Below are positions 33,540 to 44,712 of a stretch of 64,000 bases of DNA, piece after piece (within the stretch, counting starts at the first letter, position 1; every line of letters begins with the position of its first letter). This stretch comes from Nocardia xishanensis NBRC 101358 (GTDB lineage: Bacteria; Actinomycetota; Actinomycetes; Mycobacteriales; Mycobacteriaceae). Made by a program: the position numbers and the translations under genes. The notes under the pieces were generated by a model. It was not told the origin of the DNA, searched no databases, and worked only from the letters and a program-made list of their open reading frames with translations. The stretch is from contig NZ_BDCF01000005.1 in the NCBI RefSeq assembly GCF_001613365.1, positions 150,754 through 214,753 of the forward strand, in the 5' to 3' direction.

Positions 33540-34604
33540 TCATTCGGCGATCCGGTGGGTGGTGTCGCGGACCGTGCCGACGAACTCCTCGACCAGGTCC
33601 TCCAGCGCGACGATGCCCACGGTGTTGCCGCGGGTGTCGACGACGCGGCCCAGGTGGCTGCTGGTGCGGCGCAAGCGGGCCAGCGCCTCGAACAGCGTGG
33701 TGGCCGCGCCGACCGTCGGGAGCGGGCGGATATCGGTGCGCGGAATCGGCGTGCCCGGGCCCGCGGTGTCGTCGGCGACCTTGTCCAGCACGTCCTTGAC
33801 GTGCAGGTAGCCGACGAGCGAACCGTCGCTCGCGCGCACCGGATAGCGGGAGAAGCCGGTCTCCGTGACCGCGGTCTCGACGTCGCCGAGCGTCGTCCCG
33901 TTGCCGCGCAACGGCACCGAGCGCGTGGTGGCCAGCGGCACCATCACGTCGGCGACGATCCGGTCGGAGGTGCCGAGCGCCTGCGTGAGGCGACGGTGCT
34001 CCTCCTCGTCGAGCAGACCCTCCGAACGGGATTCACCGATCATCTCGGCGAGTTCCACGCTGGAGACCGTGGCCTCCAGCTCGTCCTTGGGCTCGATGCG
34101 CAGCAGCCGCAGCGACAGGTTGGCCGCCAAGTTGTAGATCGCGATCAGCGGGCGGGCTATCCGCAACCACACCAGGTGCATCGGAACCAGCAGCAGCGCA
34201 CTGCGTTCCGGCCCGGCGAGCGCGATGTTCTTCGGGATCATCTCGCCGAAGAGAATGTGCAGGATCACCACGATGGTCAGCGCGAGCGCGAAGGCAACCG
34301 GGTGCAGCAGCTGGTCGGGCAGGCCGAGCAGCTCGAACGGCCCCTCCAGCAGGTGCGCGACGGCGGGCTCGCCGACGCGACCGAGCAGGATCGAACAGAT
34401 CGTGATACCCAGCTGCGCGGCGGCGAGCATCATCGACAGGTTCTCCCCGGCGCGGATGACCGTGGTGGCGTTGCGCTTCCCCTGGGCGGCCAGCGCCTCG
34501 AGGCGGTCGCGCCGCGCGGAGATCAGCGCGAACTCGGCGCCGACGAAGAAGGCATTGCCCGCCAGCAGCACCACCGTGAGCAGGACACCGAACAGATCAC
34601 CCAT
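33540..34604 (-). CDS. CNNM/CorC-type membrane protein with CBS pair (Rv1841c-like)
   Basis: The 354-residue protein has an N-terminal CNNM (DUF21) membrane domain of three to four segments (VLLTVVLLAGNAFFVGAEFA, LGITICSILLGRVGEPAV, ILHILFGEMIPKNIALAGPE) and a cytosolic CBS pair (TGFSRYPVRASDGSLVGYLH, VDTRGNTVGIVALEDLVEEF). It lacks the C-terminal CorC transporter-associated domain seen in its partner. CNNM/CorC proteins are linked to magnesium or cobalt efflux. The start overlaps the end of the preceding gene by eight bases. The guaB1-CNNM-CNNM order matches Rv1843c-Rv1842c-Rv1841c of M. tuberculosis. Confidence 0.9.
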   Translation of the reverse strand: MGDLFGVLLTVVLLAGNAFFVGAEFALISARRDRLEALAAQGKRNATTVIRAGENLSMMLAAAQLGITICSILLGRVGEPAVAHLLEGPFELLGLPDQLLHPVAFALALTIVVILHILFGEMIPKNIALAGPERSALLLVPMHLVWLRIARPLIAIYNLAANLSLRLLRIEPKDELEATVSSVELAEMIGESRSEGLLDEEEHRRLTQALGTSDRIVADVMVPLATTRSVPLRGNGTTLGDVETAVTETGFSRYPVRASDGSLVGYLHVKDVLDKVADDTAGPGTPIPRTDIRPLPTVGAATTLFEALARLRRTSSHLGRVVDTRGNTVGIVALEDLVEEFVGTVRDTTHRIAE

Positions 34605-35994
34605 GACTGTGCTCCTGCGACGTGTGGGCGATCAGCGCCTCCGGCGTGACGGGAATCAGCCGGACCCGGTCGATGCGGCGGCCATCCATGCGTTCGACCC
34701 TGGCGATCCAGCCGCCGTGATCGGTTTCGTACGCGCTTCGGTGGCCCGTGGTGGAATTGGGCAGCACTACTTCGTCGCCGACCACCGGAATGCGGCCGAG
34801 GCCGGTCAATACCAGACCCCCGAGAGTTTCGTATTCGCCCTCCGGCGCGTCGTAGCCGGTGGCGCGCGAGACCTCGTCGATGCGCAGCAGACCGGAGCAG
34901 TCCCAGCCGTCGGAGACCCGCCGCACCTCGCGCTCCTCCTCGTCGTGCTCGTCGCGCACGTCGCCGAGGATCTCCTCGATCAGGTCCTCCATGGTGACCA
35001 GGCCCGCGGTGCCGCCGTACTCGTCGACGACCAGCGCGACCTGCATGCCGTCGGCACGCACGCGTTCGAGCACCTCGTCGCCGTCCAGGCTGGCGGGCAC
35101 TATCGGCACGGGGCGGGCCAGCAGTTGCAGTGGGATGGTGCGCCGCACGTTCGCGGGATGGGTGAACGCCTGCTTGACGTGCACCACGCCGAGGGTGTTG
35201 TCGAGGTCGCCGTCGATGACCGGGAACCTGGAGTAGCCGGTGCGGCTGGCGGCGGCGATCAGATCGGCGATGGTGTCGGACTTGTCCAGCGACTCGACCT
35301 TCACCCGCGGCGTCATGAGCTCTTCGGCGCTGCGCTCGCCGAACTGCAGCGACCGGTCCATCACCAGGGCGGTGCGCTGGTCGAGCGCGCCGCGCTGCGC
35401 GGAGGTGCGCACCAGCGAGCCGAGTTCCTGCGGCGAACGGGCCGAGCGCAGCTCCTCGGCGGGTTCGACGCCGAGGCGGCGAACCACCCAGTTCGCGGTG
35501 CCGTTCAGGAAGTGGATCATCCACTTGAACACCACCGAGAAGGCGATCATCGGGCCCGCGGTCATGCGCGCGGTCGCCATCGGCTTGGCGATGGCGATGT
35601 TCTTGGGCACCAGTTCGCCGTAGATCATCGACAGCGAGGTGGCCAGCACCAGGGCCAACGCCAGCGAGACGCCGCCGGCCGCGCTCGGGTTCATGCCGAC
35701 CGCGGTGAACACCGGCGCCAGTAGTCGAGCGAGGACAGGCTCGGCGATGTAACCCGTGATCAGCGTGGTGATGGTGATGCCGAGCTGGGCGCCCGACAGC
35801 TGGAACGAGAGCGTGCGGTGCGCCTGACGCACCATCCGCGAGCGCACGTCACCGGTGCGGGCGTGCGCCTCGACGGTGCTGCGTTCCAGGGCGGTGAGCG
35901 AGAATTCGGCCGCGACGAACAGCGCGGTGCCTGCGGTGAGGGCGACGAACCCGACCAGGCTGAGAATCGTGAGGACGGTGGACACGATCAACAC
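34597..35994 (-). CDS. CNNM/CorC-type membrane protein with CBS pair and CorC domain (Rv1842c-like)
   Basis: The 465-residue protein has a CNNM domain (ALTAGTALFVAAEFSLTALE, AQLGITITTLITGYIAEPVL, MIYGELVPKNIAIAKPMATA), two CBS motifs (YSRFPVIDGDLDNTLGVVHV, VALVVDEYGGTAGLVTMEDL followed by IEEILGDV) and a C-terminal CorC_HlyC domain (ATGYDAPEGEYETLGGLVLT). The motif GELVPKN is the conserved CNNM signature around the ion site. Export of divalent cations is the likely role, based on the family. It is transcribed in the same direction as guaB1, but a 255-base gap with hairpins lies between them. Confidence 0.9.
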   Translation of the reverse strand: MLIVSTVLTILSLVGFVALTAGTALFVAAEFSLTALERSTVEAHARTGDVRSRMVRQAHRTLSFQLSGAQLGITITTLITGYIAEPVLARLLAPVFTAVGMNPSAAGGVSLALALVLATSLSMIYGELVPKNIAIAKPMATARMTAGPMIAFSVVFKWMIHFLNGTANWVVRRLGVEPAEELRSARSPQELGSLVRTSAQRGALDQRTALVMDRSLQFGERSAEELMTPRVKVESLDKSDTIADLIAAASRTGYSRFPVIDGDLDNTLGVVHVKQAFTHPANVRRTIPLQLLARPVPIVPASLDGDEVLERVRADGMQVALVVDEYGGTAGLVTMEDLIEEILGDVRDEHDEEEREVRRVSDGWDCSGLLRIDEVSRATGYDAPEGEYETLGGLVLTGLGRIPVVGDEVVLPNSTTGHRSAYETDHGGWIARVERMDGRRIDRVRLIPVTPEALIAHTSQEHSHG

Positions 35995-36064
35995 CGCCCG
36001 CGGAGCGCGGTACTACGGAACACGCGGGATGGAGCTGGTTCGGGCTGGCTTGCTGCGGGAAGGA

Positions 36065-36089
36065 GAGCGCCGGGTTTGTCACCCGGCTC
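36065..36089. other. Hairpin in the leader of the CNNM operon
   Basis: GAGCGCCGGGT pairs with ACCCGGCTC around TTGTC. It lies about 70 bases upstream of the CNNM gene start at 35994, in a region that on the minus strand would be 5' leader. Genes for divalent-cation exporters are sometimes riboswitch-controlled, but I cannot match a known class by eye. Confidence 0.35.
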
Positions 36090-36192
36090 GGTAGAGGAGC
36101 CCTCCTGTGCGGCGCCCTCGGACGCGGGTGACAACTTGTTCCTTTCGGCATACGGAAATCGTGGTGCCGGGCGACCCGGCAACCACCATGTT

Positions 36193-36224
36193 ACCGGCCG
36201 ACGCGGTGGATCGCGTCGGCCGGT
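36193..36224 (-). terminator. Terminator of guaB1
   Basis: A perfect 13-base-pair stem (ACCGGCCGACGCG with its complement) around a 6-base loop begins 25 bases after the guaB1 stop on the minus strand. It has no T run. Confidence 0.7.
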
Positions 36225-36249
36225 CTTCGTCCTGTTCGCGTGTCGGTGT

Positions 36250-38190
<1,941 letters not shown>

Positions 38191-39033
38191 TCAAGCGGCG
38201 GCTTGTGCGCGCGACAGTTGAATCGCGGTAACGCACATGACGACCACGGCGAACGCGGTGATCACCACCCCGAAACCGTTGGTGCGCAACTGTTCGTCGA
38301 GAACCGTCAGACCGAGGAAGGCCGCCGCCAGCGGTTCGGCGATCGTGACGGCGGGTAGCGAGGCGGTGAGCGAACCGGCTTGGAAGGCGCGCTGCTGGAA
38401 GTAGACGCCGATCAAGCCGGCCGCGACCAGCGCCCACGTCTGCCAGCTGCCGACGACGTGGCCGAGCCCGTGCTCGAACAGATCCGTGACGTACGAGGTC
38501 AGCGCGGCGGCCAGCCCGAACAGCGCGCCGCCCGCGGCGCCGAACAGCAGGGCGCGGAGTCCGCCGTCGGCCGTGCCGAGCGCCAGCGCGACCGCGCCGC
38601 CGACCGCGCCGAGCAGAATCGCCAGCGGGACGATCCAATCGCCGAGCGGCGCGTTCGAATCGCCTTCGGAAGGATTGCCGACCACGAGAAAGCAGGCCAG
38701 CGCCGCGACGAGCGCCAGCGCCGCAGCCCAGTTGCGCGCCCCGACCCGTCGACCGGTGAGCCGCGCCGAAAGCGGCAGCGCGAACACCAGCGCACTCACC
38801 AGAATCGGCTGCACCAGCAGCACCGCCCCCAACGCGAGCGCCACGACCTGCATCGCGTACCCGCCCGCGTCACCGCCGACCCCCGCCCACCATCGCGGAC
38901 TGCGCAGCAGCGTCCCCACCAGCGAGTGCTCCTCCGGCACCGCCGCCGCGGCCCGATGCTGCGCCACCGCGGCCACCGCGAACAGCAGCGCGGCCACGAG
39001 CGCGCAAACCACGGCCCAGAACGGATGATGCAC
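38191..39033 (-). CDS. DMT-type integral membrane protein
   Basis: The 280-residue protein has nine to ten hydrophobic segments (FWAVVCALVAALLFAVAAVA, VALALGAVLLVQPILVSALV, AALALVAALACFLVVGNP, VPLAILLGAVGGAVALALG and others) and ends with SLTASLPAVTIAEPLAAAFL, then VITAFAVVVMCVTAIQL. The EPLAA element in the last third is typical of EamA/DMT drug-metabolite transporters of actinomycetes. Two adjacent GTGs (39036, 39033) are the only plausible starts before the first segment; the ribosome site is weak. Substrate and direction are unknown. Confidence 0.75.
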   Translation of the reverse strand: MHHPFWAVVCALVAALLFAVAAVAQHRAAAAVPEEHSLVGTLLRSPRWWAGVGGDAGGYAMQVVALALGAVLLVQPILVSALVFALPLSARLTGRRVGARNWAAALALVAALACFLVVGNPSEGDSNAPLGDWIVPLAILLGAVGGAVALALGTADGGLRALLFGAAGGALFGLAAALTSYVTDLFEHGLGHVVGSWQTWALVAAGLIGVYFQQRAFQAGSLTASLPAVTIAEPLAAAFLGLTVLDEQLRTNGFGVVITAFAVVVMCVTAIQLSRAQAAA

Positions 39034-39302
39034 CACCCCAGTTTGCCCCGCATCAGCCAACCTGCGGATCCGCCGACCCCACCCGGCGCGTCGCCGCTGC
39101 ACCCCGGGCGTGTCGCGCCACGTCTCCTGCCTTGCCCCGTCCACCCTTCGCAGACTTCGGACCCGTAGAGGCGTGCGGCAATCCGCGAGCAGTCGGCGCT
39201 GTGGTGGACGCCGTTGCTGGCGAGTCCCCGATGCGACATGCCTCTCGTACGCCTCACAGTGTCGGTGTCCATGTAGGCGCATCCCCGTCGCCACGCACCT
39301 TT

Positions 39303-39340
39303 GCACGCCTCGCAGATCTACGAGCATGCGCGAGGCGTGC
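39303..39340 (-). terminator. Hairpin downstream of the DEAD-box helicase
   Basis: GCACGCCTCGC (39303-39313) pairs exactly with GCGAGGCGTGC (39330-39340) around a 16-base loop, about 40 bases after the helicase stop. It is a likely terminator in the 348-base gap 39034-39381, which otherwise holds only the promoter side of the DMT gene. Confidence 0.5.
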
Positions 39341-39381
39341 GAGGGCCGTTCTCGGCGGGTGGAACCAGCTGGTGGGGTGGA

Positions 39382-41079
39382 TCAGTTGGCGCGGCGGCGG
39401 CGTCCGCCGGTGGTGCGGTGGCCCGTGGTGTCTCGGGCTTCGGTGGTGCGGCGTCCGGTGCGGGTGTGGGGGACGGGAGCGGAGCCGTCGGCGCGGGGTG
39501 CGATGCGGTCAGGCGCGTCGCTGCGGCGGCGGTTCGGGGTGGTATGGGCGGTCGATGCGCCGTCTGTGGTCGATCGGCGCGCGGGTTCGGTTGTGACGCG
39601 GCGGTTTTCGATCGAGCGCGGCCCGGCCGCGCGATTCGTGTGACTGGCCGCGGGAGTGGCCGAGCGGTTGCCGCGTGACCGCCGTCCGGTGCCGAAGGAA
39701 GTCGGAGTTTCGCCAGAAGACGTCGTCTCGACGGCGGCACGACGCCCGCTCGACTTCGGCTCGGTCGCGCCGCGGCCCGCCGTCGACCGCGTTTCGGAGC
39801 CCGCACGGCGCCCGGTGGACCTCGCCGCGGTCCGAGGCTCGTCGCTCACCGACTGCTTCACCGCAGCCCCGGGCGGAGTGACCGGCACTCCCGACGGCCG
39901 CCTCGCGCCGGTGATCGCAGCGAGGCGCTTGTCGCCCGGCCTGACCTCGATGCCTTCGATGTCGACCCCGGCCTTGCGGGTCATCTTCTCCACGTCGGTG
40001 CGCTCGGTCTCGGTGACCAAAGTGACGACGACGCCGTCCTCGCCCGCGCGCGCTGTCCGGCCCGCGCGGTGGAGGTAGGCCTTGGGTTCGGCGGGTGGGT
40101 CGACGTGCACCACGAGGGAGATGCCGTCCACGTGGATGCCTCGGGCGGCGACATCGGTGGTGACCAGCACGGGCACGCTGCCGTCGGCGAACGCCGCCAG
40201 CGTCCTCGTCCGGTTGTTCTGCGCCTTGCCGCCGTGTAGCGCGCCCGACGCGACGCCGGAAGCGCGTAGTTGTTTGGCGAGCCGGTCCGCGCCGTGCTTG
40301 GTGCGCACGAACAGGATGGTGAGCCCGTCGCGGGCGGCGATCTCGGCGATCACCGCGCGCTTGTCGGCCTTGCGCACGTACAGCAGGTGGTGCGACATGG
40401 TGGCGACCGCGGCCGACGGCGGCGCGGTGGAATGCGTGACGGGAGAGCGCAGGTAGCGCTTGACCAGCTTGTCGACCTCGCCGTCCAAGGTGGCCGAGAA
40501 CAGCAGGCGCTGGCCGTCTCTCGGTGTCCGGTCGAGCAGCTTGGTGACCTGCGGGAGGAAGCCCATGTCGGCCATGTGGTCGGCTTCGTCCAACGCGGTG
40601 ATCAGTACGTCGGACAGGTCGGCCGAGCCTTGCAGGATCAGGTCCTGCAACCGGCCGGGGGTGGCGATGAGCAGGTCGACTCCGCGCGCCAGGCGGTCGG
40701 CCTGCCGCTTGATCGGCGAGCCGCCCACCACCGAGGCGATGCGCAGGCCGAGGGCCAGCGCGGGCTCGTCGAGCGCGCGTTCGATCTGGGCGGCCAGCTC
40801 CCTGGTCGGCACCAGCACCAATCCGCGCGGTCTGCCCGGCTTCGCGGCGCCGCCGGCGAGGCGCGCCAGCATGGGCAGTCCGAATGCCAGCGTCTTGCCT
40901 GAGCCGGTCGGGCCGCGGCCGAGTACGTCCTTGCCCGCGAGGGTGTCGGGAACCGTCGCGGCCTGGATCGGGAAGGGCGCCTCGATGCCGTCGCGGCGCA
41001 GGGCCTGGACGAGCGGAACGGGCAGTCCCAGGTCAGCGAAGGTGAAGCTGGGCGCCGCGGCGGCGGGCGAGGGAGTCAA
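39382..41079 (-). CDS. DEAD-box RNA helicase with long basic tail
   Basis: The helicase core carries every expected motif: Q motif FADLGLPVPLVQALRRDGIE, motif I GRGPTGSGKT, Ia PTRELAAQ, Ib TPGRL, II DEADHM, III SAT, IV-V region TTDVAARGIHVDG, and VI HRAGRTARAG. From about residue 395 the protein is a 170-residue Arg/Ser/Thr-rich disordered tail (GRRAGSETRSTAGRG and similar), probably RNA-binding. It would unwind RNA duplexes in ribosome assembly or decay. No ATG or GTG lies near the domain start. A TTG at 41079 (MTPSPAAAAPSFTFADLG) is the best candidate; an upstream ATG at 41325 would overlap the M56 gene. Confidence 0.88.
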   Translation of the reverse strand: MTPSPAAAAPSFTFADLGLPVPLVQALRRDGIEAPFPIQAATVPDTLAGKDVLGRGPTGSGKTLAFGLPMLARLAGGAAKPGRPRGLVLVPTRELAAQIERALDEPALALGLRIASVVGGSPIKRQADRLARGVDLLIATPGRLQDLILQGSADLSDVLITALDEADHMADMGFLPQVTKLLDRTPRDGQRLLFSATLDGEVDKLVKRYLRSPVTHSTAPPSAAVATMSHHLLYVRKADKRAVIAEIAARDGLTILFVRTKHGADRLAKQLRASGVASGALHGGKAQNNRTRTLAAFADGSVPVLVTTDVAARGIHVDGISLVVHVDPPAEPKAYLHRAGRTARAGEDGVVVTLVTETERTDVEKMTRKAGVDIEGIEVRPGDKRLAAITGARRPSGVPVTPPGAAVKQSVSDEPRTAARSTGRRAGSETRSTAGRGATEPKSSGRRAAVETTSSGETPTSFGTGRRSRGNRSATPAASHTNRAAGPRSIENRRVTTEPARRSTTDGASTAHTTPNRRRSDAPDRIAPRADGSAPVPHTRTGRRTTEARDTTGHRTTGGRRRRAN

Positions 41080-41209
41080 AGGGTTGACGGCCTTTCGTGT
41101 TGCGACGTGCGCGCGCGTGATCGGCGCTCGAACGGGCGTGGCGGTGGACGGCGACGTCCGGAAAGCGAGGTGCGGCGAAGGCGACCGGCGCGACGCCGGA
41201 TCGGCGCTA

Positions 41210-42148
41210 TCAGTGGTTGAACAACCGGCTGAGTTCGACCAGCCAGGGTACCGCGACGGCCAATGTGGGAACCACGAGGATGGCGACCGAGCCAAGATAG
41301 GCGGCCGACGCCACTCGGAAATCACCGATCCGTCCGCTCAGCCGCTGGATGCGGATCAGCGTGGTCGGTCCCCCCGCGGCCAGCGCGCCCTGCGGAGCGG
41401 TGGACTTCGCGCACGCCACCAGGGCCCGCGCGAGTGGCTTCGGTCCGGTGACCTTGACCGCGGAATCGTCGGCGAGCAACTCGATGAGCAGCTTCACCGA
41501 GCCGAGCGCGGCCTTGCTGCGCACCACGCGGGGAAACGCCTCGTGCACCGCCGTGAACGCTTCGAGCACCAAGTCGTGCCTGGCCCTCAAGTGCGAGCGC
41601 TCGTGGCTGACGATGGCGGTGACCTCGGAATGGTCCAGATTGGTGAGCGTGCCCGCGCTGAGCACCACCCGCTGACGCAGACCGGGCAGGCAGTAGGCGA
41701 TCGGCTCGGTGGCGCCGAGCACGCGGATGTCGTGCGCGCGCCGGTGCGGGCCGCTCTGGTCGAGCAGGTCGACCAGCATGCGGTGCTTCGCCCGGCGCCT
41801 GCGGGTGTGCACGCCGACTCGAATCACCGAGAAGATCAGTCGCGCGCCGATTAACAGGGTCAACGCGAAGACGGTGACGTAGGCCAGCCACAAGGGCAGC
41901 CCGAGGGCGTCGATCTCCCGAGTGGGGGAGGTGGTCGGACGTCCATCGGGTCCGGGCACCAGCAGCTCGGCGGCGATGGCGAGCCCGGAACCGAAGGCGC
42001 TGAGTACGGCGGCGAGCGCGATGGCCTGCCACAGCACGAGCGCGGCGCGCGGTGTCCGGTACGGCCACGTGGCACGGCTGAGCAGCGCAGGGGCGGGCCC
42101 CGCGAGAAGCAAGGCGAGACCGGCGAAGACCGGCGCGGTTGCGTTCAT
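41210..42148 (-). CDS. M56 (BlaR1/MecR1-type) membrane metallopeptidase, Rv1845c-like
   Basis: The 312-residue protein has about four membrane segments and a zinc peptidase motif SHERSHLRARHD (HExxH) near residue 190, preceded by PIAYCLPGLRQRVVLSAGTL, as in BlaR1. It lacks the C-terminal penicillin-sensing domain of staphylococcal BlaR1, as do the mycobacterial homologues. Its likely role is proteolytic removal of the BlaI-type repressor encoded just upstream (79-base gap, same operon). In M. tuberculosis the pair is Rv1845c/Rv1846c. Confidence 0.88.
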   Translation of the reverse strand: MNATAPVFAGLALLLAGPAPALLSRATWPYRTPRAALVLWQAIALAAVLSAFGSGLAIAAELLVPGPDGRPTTSPTREIDALGLPLWLAYVTVFALTLLIGARLIFSVIRVGVHTRRRRAKHRMLVDLLDQSGPHRRAHDIRVLGATEPIAYCLPGLRQRVVLSAGTLTNLDHSEVTAIVSHERSHLRARHDLVLEAFTAVHEAFPRVVRSKAALGSVKLLIELLADDSAVKVTGPKPLARALVACAKSTAPQGALAAGGPTTLIRIQRLSGRIGDFRVASAAYLGSVAILVVPTLAVAVPWLVELSRLFNH

Positions 42149-42227
42149 CGACTCAGCTCACTGCGTTGTGGGGACCGGTGCGCTCACGGCATTGTGAGGC
42201 CCGGGGGCCGAGAGGCCATCCCCGATA

Positions 42228-42620
42228 CTACTTGGGCGGTTGTTGATTGCCTTCGGATGCTTCGAGCTTAGCGAGTGCCTCGCGCAGCGCATCCGCTTCG
42301 TCGCGTCCGACCTGTTCCACGAAATGCACCAGGGCGGCGGCGCGGCTGCCCGCCGCGTCGGCCTGTTGTAGTGCGTCGACCATCAGCGAGGCGACCAACT
42401 CGTCCCGGGTGTGCACGGGCGCGTACCGATGCGCGCGATCGTCGCGCCGCTGGACCACCAGATTCTTCTTGGCGAGTCGCTGCAACACGGTCATCACCGT
42501 GGTGTACGCGAGTTCGCGGCGTGCGGCGAGTGCTTCGTGCACTTGCCGGACGGTCTGCGGTTCGTCGCTCGACCACAACTGGTCCATGACCGCTTTCTCG
42601 AGTTCACCGAGTCCTGCCAT
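42228..42620 (-). CDS. blaI: BlaI-type transcriptional repressor (Rv1846c-like)
   Basis: The 130-residue protein is a full BlaI/MecI winged-helix repressor: LGELEKAVMDQLWSSDEPQT, YTTVMTVLQRLAKKNLVVQR followed by RDDRAHRYAP, and a C-terminal dimer helix (LVHFVEQVGRDEADALREAL). Mycobacterial BlaI represses beta-lactamase and other genes and is released by cleavage. A BlaI-type operator lies 35-51 bases upstream of its start, which indicates autoregulation. It forms an operon with the M56 peptidase gene. Confidence 0.9.
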   Translation of the reverse strand: MAGLGELEKAVMDQLWSSDEPQTVRQVHEALAARRELAYTTVMTVLQRLAKKNLVVQRRDDRAHRYAPVHTRDELVASLMVDALQQADAAGSRAAALVHFVEQVGRDEADALREALAKLEASEGNQQPPK

Positions 42621-42654
42621 CCCCCAAGTTTACGGACCCAACGACAAAGATGCG

Positions 42655-42671
42655 TACTACACCCCGTCGTA
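42655..42671. promoter_or_regulatory. BlaI operator
   Basis: TACTACACCCCGTCGTA fits the dyad TAC-K-AC-N5-GT-M-GTA recognised by BlaI proteins (TACTACA/TGTAGTA type). It lies upstream of blaI on the minus strand, so autorepression of the blaI-M56 operon is expected. Confidence 0.75.
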
Positions 42672-42720
42672 ACTCTCCGGTTGCTGTGTGGTATTGGTCA
42701 TACCTCGCGAACCGGATGAA

Positions 42721-43554
42721 TCATTTCGCGGACGCGCCGGGCAGCACGTGCCGTGTACCGATCGGCACGATCATCGGCCTGCCGGATACCGGGTCGTCGA
42801 GCACCGACGCATCCAGCCCGAAGACTTCTTTCAGCAGCGCGGCGGTGACGATGTCGGCCGGGCTGCCTTGGGCGACGATCCGTCCGGCGTGCATGACGAT
42901 GAGCTGATCGCTGTAGCGAATCGCCAGGTTGAGATCGTGCAGCACCATCACCACGGTGCGTCCGAGCTCGTCGTGCAGCCGGTCGACCAGATCGAGGACC
43001 TCGAGCGAATGCGCGAGGTCCAGGTAGGTCGTCGGCTCGTCGAGCAGCAGGATGTCGGTGCCTTGCGCCAGCGCCATGGAGATCCAGGCGCGCTGACGCT
43101 GACCGCCCGAGAGTTCGTCGAGCGCGCGGTCGGCGAGATCGGCGATGCCGGTTTGCTCCAGCGCGGTCATCACCTCGGTCTCGTCGGCCGCTGACCACTG
43201 CCGGATCCAGGACTGGTGCGGATGACGGCCGCGCGCGACCAGGTCGGCGACGGTCAGTCCCTCCGGCGCGACCGGCGTCTGTGGCAGCATGCCGACCACG
43301 CGCGCGACGTCCTTGGTCTTCATCGACGAGATGGCCTTGCCGTCCAACAGGATGCGACCCGTCCGCGGCCGGAGCAGCCGCCCGAGCGAGCGCAGCAGGG
43401 TGGACTTGCCGCAGCCGTTGGGACCGATGACCGTGGTGATCACGCCGGGCGTGATATCCAGGGTGAGCCCGTCGACGATGACGCGGTCGCCGTAGCCGAG
43501 GCTGATGCCGTCGGCGGCCAGCTGGTGCGCGGCGGCGGTGGTGGTGACGGTCAT
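42721..43554 (-). CDS. Ferric-siderophore ABC transporter ATPase (FepC-like)
   Basis: The 277-residue protein has all ABC ATPase motifs: Walker A GPNGCGKST, signature LSGGQRQRAWISMALAQG, Walker B ILLLDEPTTYLD and the switch His in VVMVLHDLNLAIRYSDQLIV. The sequence is typical of iron-siderophore/cobalamin importers (FecE/FepC group). It is the third gene of an operon with two FecCD-type permeases and overlaps the stop of the second permease gene by four bases. No substrate-binding lipoprotein is encoded here, so it must be encoded elsewhere. An iron box lies upstream of the operon. Confidence 0.92.
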   Translation of the reverse strand: MTVTTTAAAHQLAADGISLGYGDRVIVDGLTLDITPGVITTVIGPNGCGKSTLLRSLGRLLRPRTGRILLDGKAISSMKTKDVARVVGMLPQTPVAPEGLTVADLVARGRHPHQSWIRQWSAADETEVMTALEQTGIADLADRALDELSGGQRQRAWISMALAQGTDILLLDEPTTYLDLAHSLEVLDLVDRLHDELGRTVVMVLHDLNLAIRYSDQLIVMHAGRIVAQGSPADIVTAALLKEVFGLDASVLDDPVSGRPMIVPIGTRHVLPGASAK

Positions 43555-44672
43555 GACAGGGTCGCCTTCCGATTCATACGCACGAGCAGGTACAGCAGGA
43601 ACGGTCCGCCGAATCCGGCGGTCACGATGCCGACGGGCAGGTCCACCGGGAACAGCGTCCGCGCGGCCGCGTCAGCTCCGACCACCAGGATGGCACCGAT
43701 CAAGGCCGAGCCGATCAGTGGTTCCCCTGGCGTGCGCAGCAGTCGCCGCGCGATCTGCGGCCCGGCCAGCGCGACGAACGCGACCGGACCGGCGGCGGCG
43801 GTCGCCACGGACGCGGCCACCACCGAGGCGCCGATCAAGATGGCCTGCTGGGTCTGGATTCGCACGCCGAGCACCCGGGTGGTCTCGGTGCCCAACCGCA
43901 GCGCGGCCAGGGTCCGCGCCGAACCGATCGCGACGATCGCGACGGTCGCCAGCGCCAGCGCCGCCGGCACGAGCTGGTTGCGCTGCGCGCCGTTGAGCGA
44001 TCCGGTCAGCCACAGCTGCGCGCGGGCGGCGTCCTGCCAGGTCCCGCGGGTGAGCACCCAGTTGATGCCCGCCATGAGCAACGCGTTGACGCCGATGCCG
44101 ATGAGCACGAGCCGCAGGCCGGTCGCGCCGAATTCGCCGGTGGCGGTACGGCCGAGCGCGAGGACGTAGATCGCCGCGGCGGTGAGCAGTCCGCCGAGCA
44201 GCGCGGCCAGCGGCGCGCCGAAGGTGGCCGCGAAGCCCGTGGTCGCGCCGCCGCTGGCGACGAGCACCGACACCGCGCCGAGGCTCGCACCGGTGGTGAT
44301 GCCGAGCATGTCCGGGCTGGCCAGCGGGTTGTGCAGGATCGACTGGGTGATCGCGCCCGCCAGTCCGAGCGCGGCGCCGACGACGAGCGCGGTGAGCGCG
44401 CGCGGCAGCCGCGAGTCCAGCACGATGTAGCGCTGCGAGCGGGTTCCGCCGCCGGAAAGCACGTCGAGCACCCGCCCGATCGGAATGTGCGTGTCGCCGA
44501 CGGCGATGTCCACGCAGAACAGCGCGAACGCGAGCGCGGCGAGCGCGAGCACGATCGCGACCATGGCCGGTCGCAACACCAGTGACACCGGGCCGAGTCG
44601 CAGGGCGGGCCGCACCCGGCGCAGTTCCGCCGAATCAGGTTGCCGGACAGCGGCTTTCACGTCGACGTTCAC
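43551..44672 (-). CDS. FecCD-family siderophore permease, second subunit
   Basis: The 373-residue protein has about ten membrane segments and FecCD signatures: DSRLPRALTALVVGAALGLA, GAITQSILHNPLASPDMLGI, and VAFVALAGPQIARRLLRTPG near the end (the coupling-helix region). With the other permease it would form the heterodimeric channel of an iron-siderophore importer. The ATPase gene overlaps its end by four bases. Confidence 0.92.
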   Translation of the reverse strand: MNVDVKAAVRQPDSAELRRVRPALRLGPVSLVLRPAMVAIVLALAALAFALFCVDIAVGDTHIPIGRVLDVLSGGGTRSQRYIVLDSRLPRALTALVVGAALGLAGAITQSILHNPLASPDMLGITTGASLGAVSVLVASGGATTGFAATFGAPLAALLGGLLTAAAIYVLALGRTATGEFGATGLRLVLIGIGVNALLMAGINWVLTRGTWQDAARAQLWLTGSLNGAQRNQLVPAALALATVAIVAIGSARTLAALRLGTETTRVLGVRIQTQQAILIGASVVAASVATAAAGPVAFVALAGPQIARRLLRTPGEPLIGSALIGAILVVGADAAARTLFPVDLPVGIVTAGFGGPFLLYLLVRMNRKATLS

Positions 44673-44712
44673 CGCGTCCTCCCGGCGGGCACGGAGGTGG
44701 AGCAGCCGAGTC

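Noticed and set aside
36000..36190. Possible riboswitch ahead of the CNNM operon
   Set aside because: Hairpins are present, but I could not match the M-box, ydaO or other consensus; an Rfam search would be needed.
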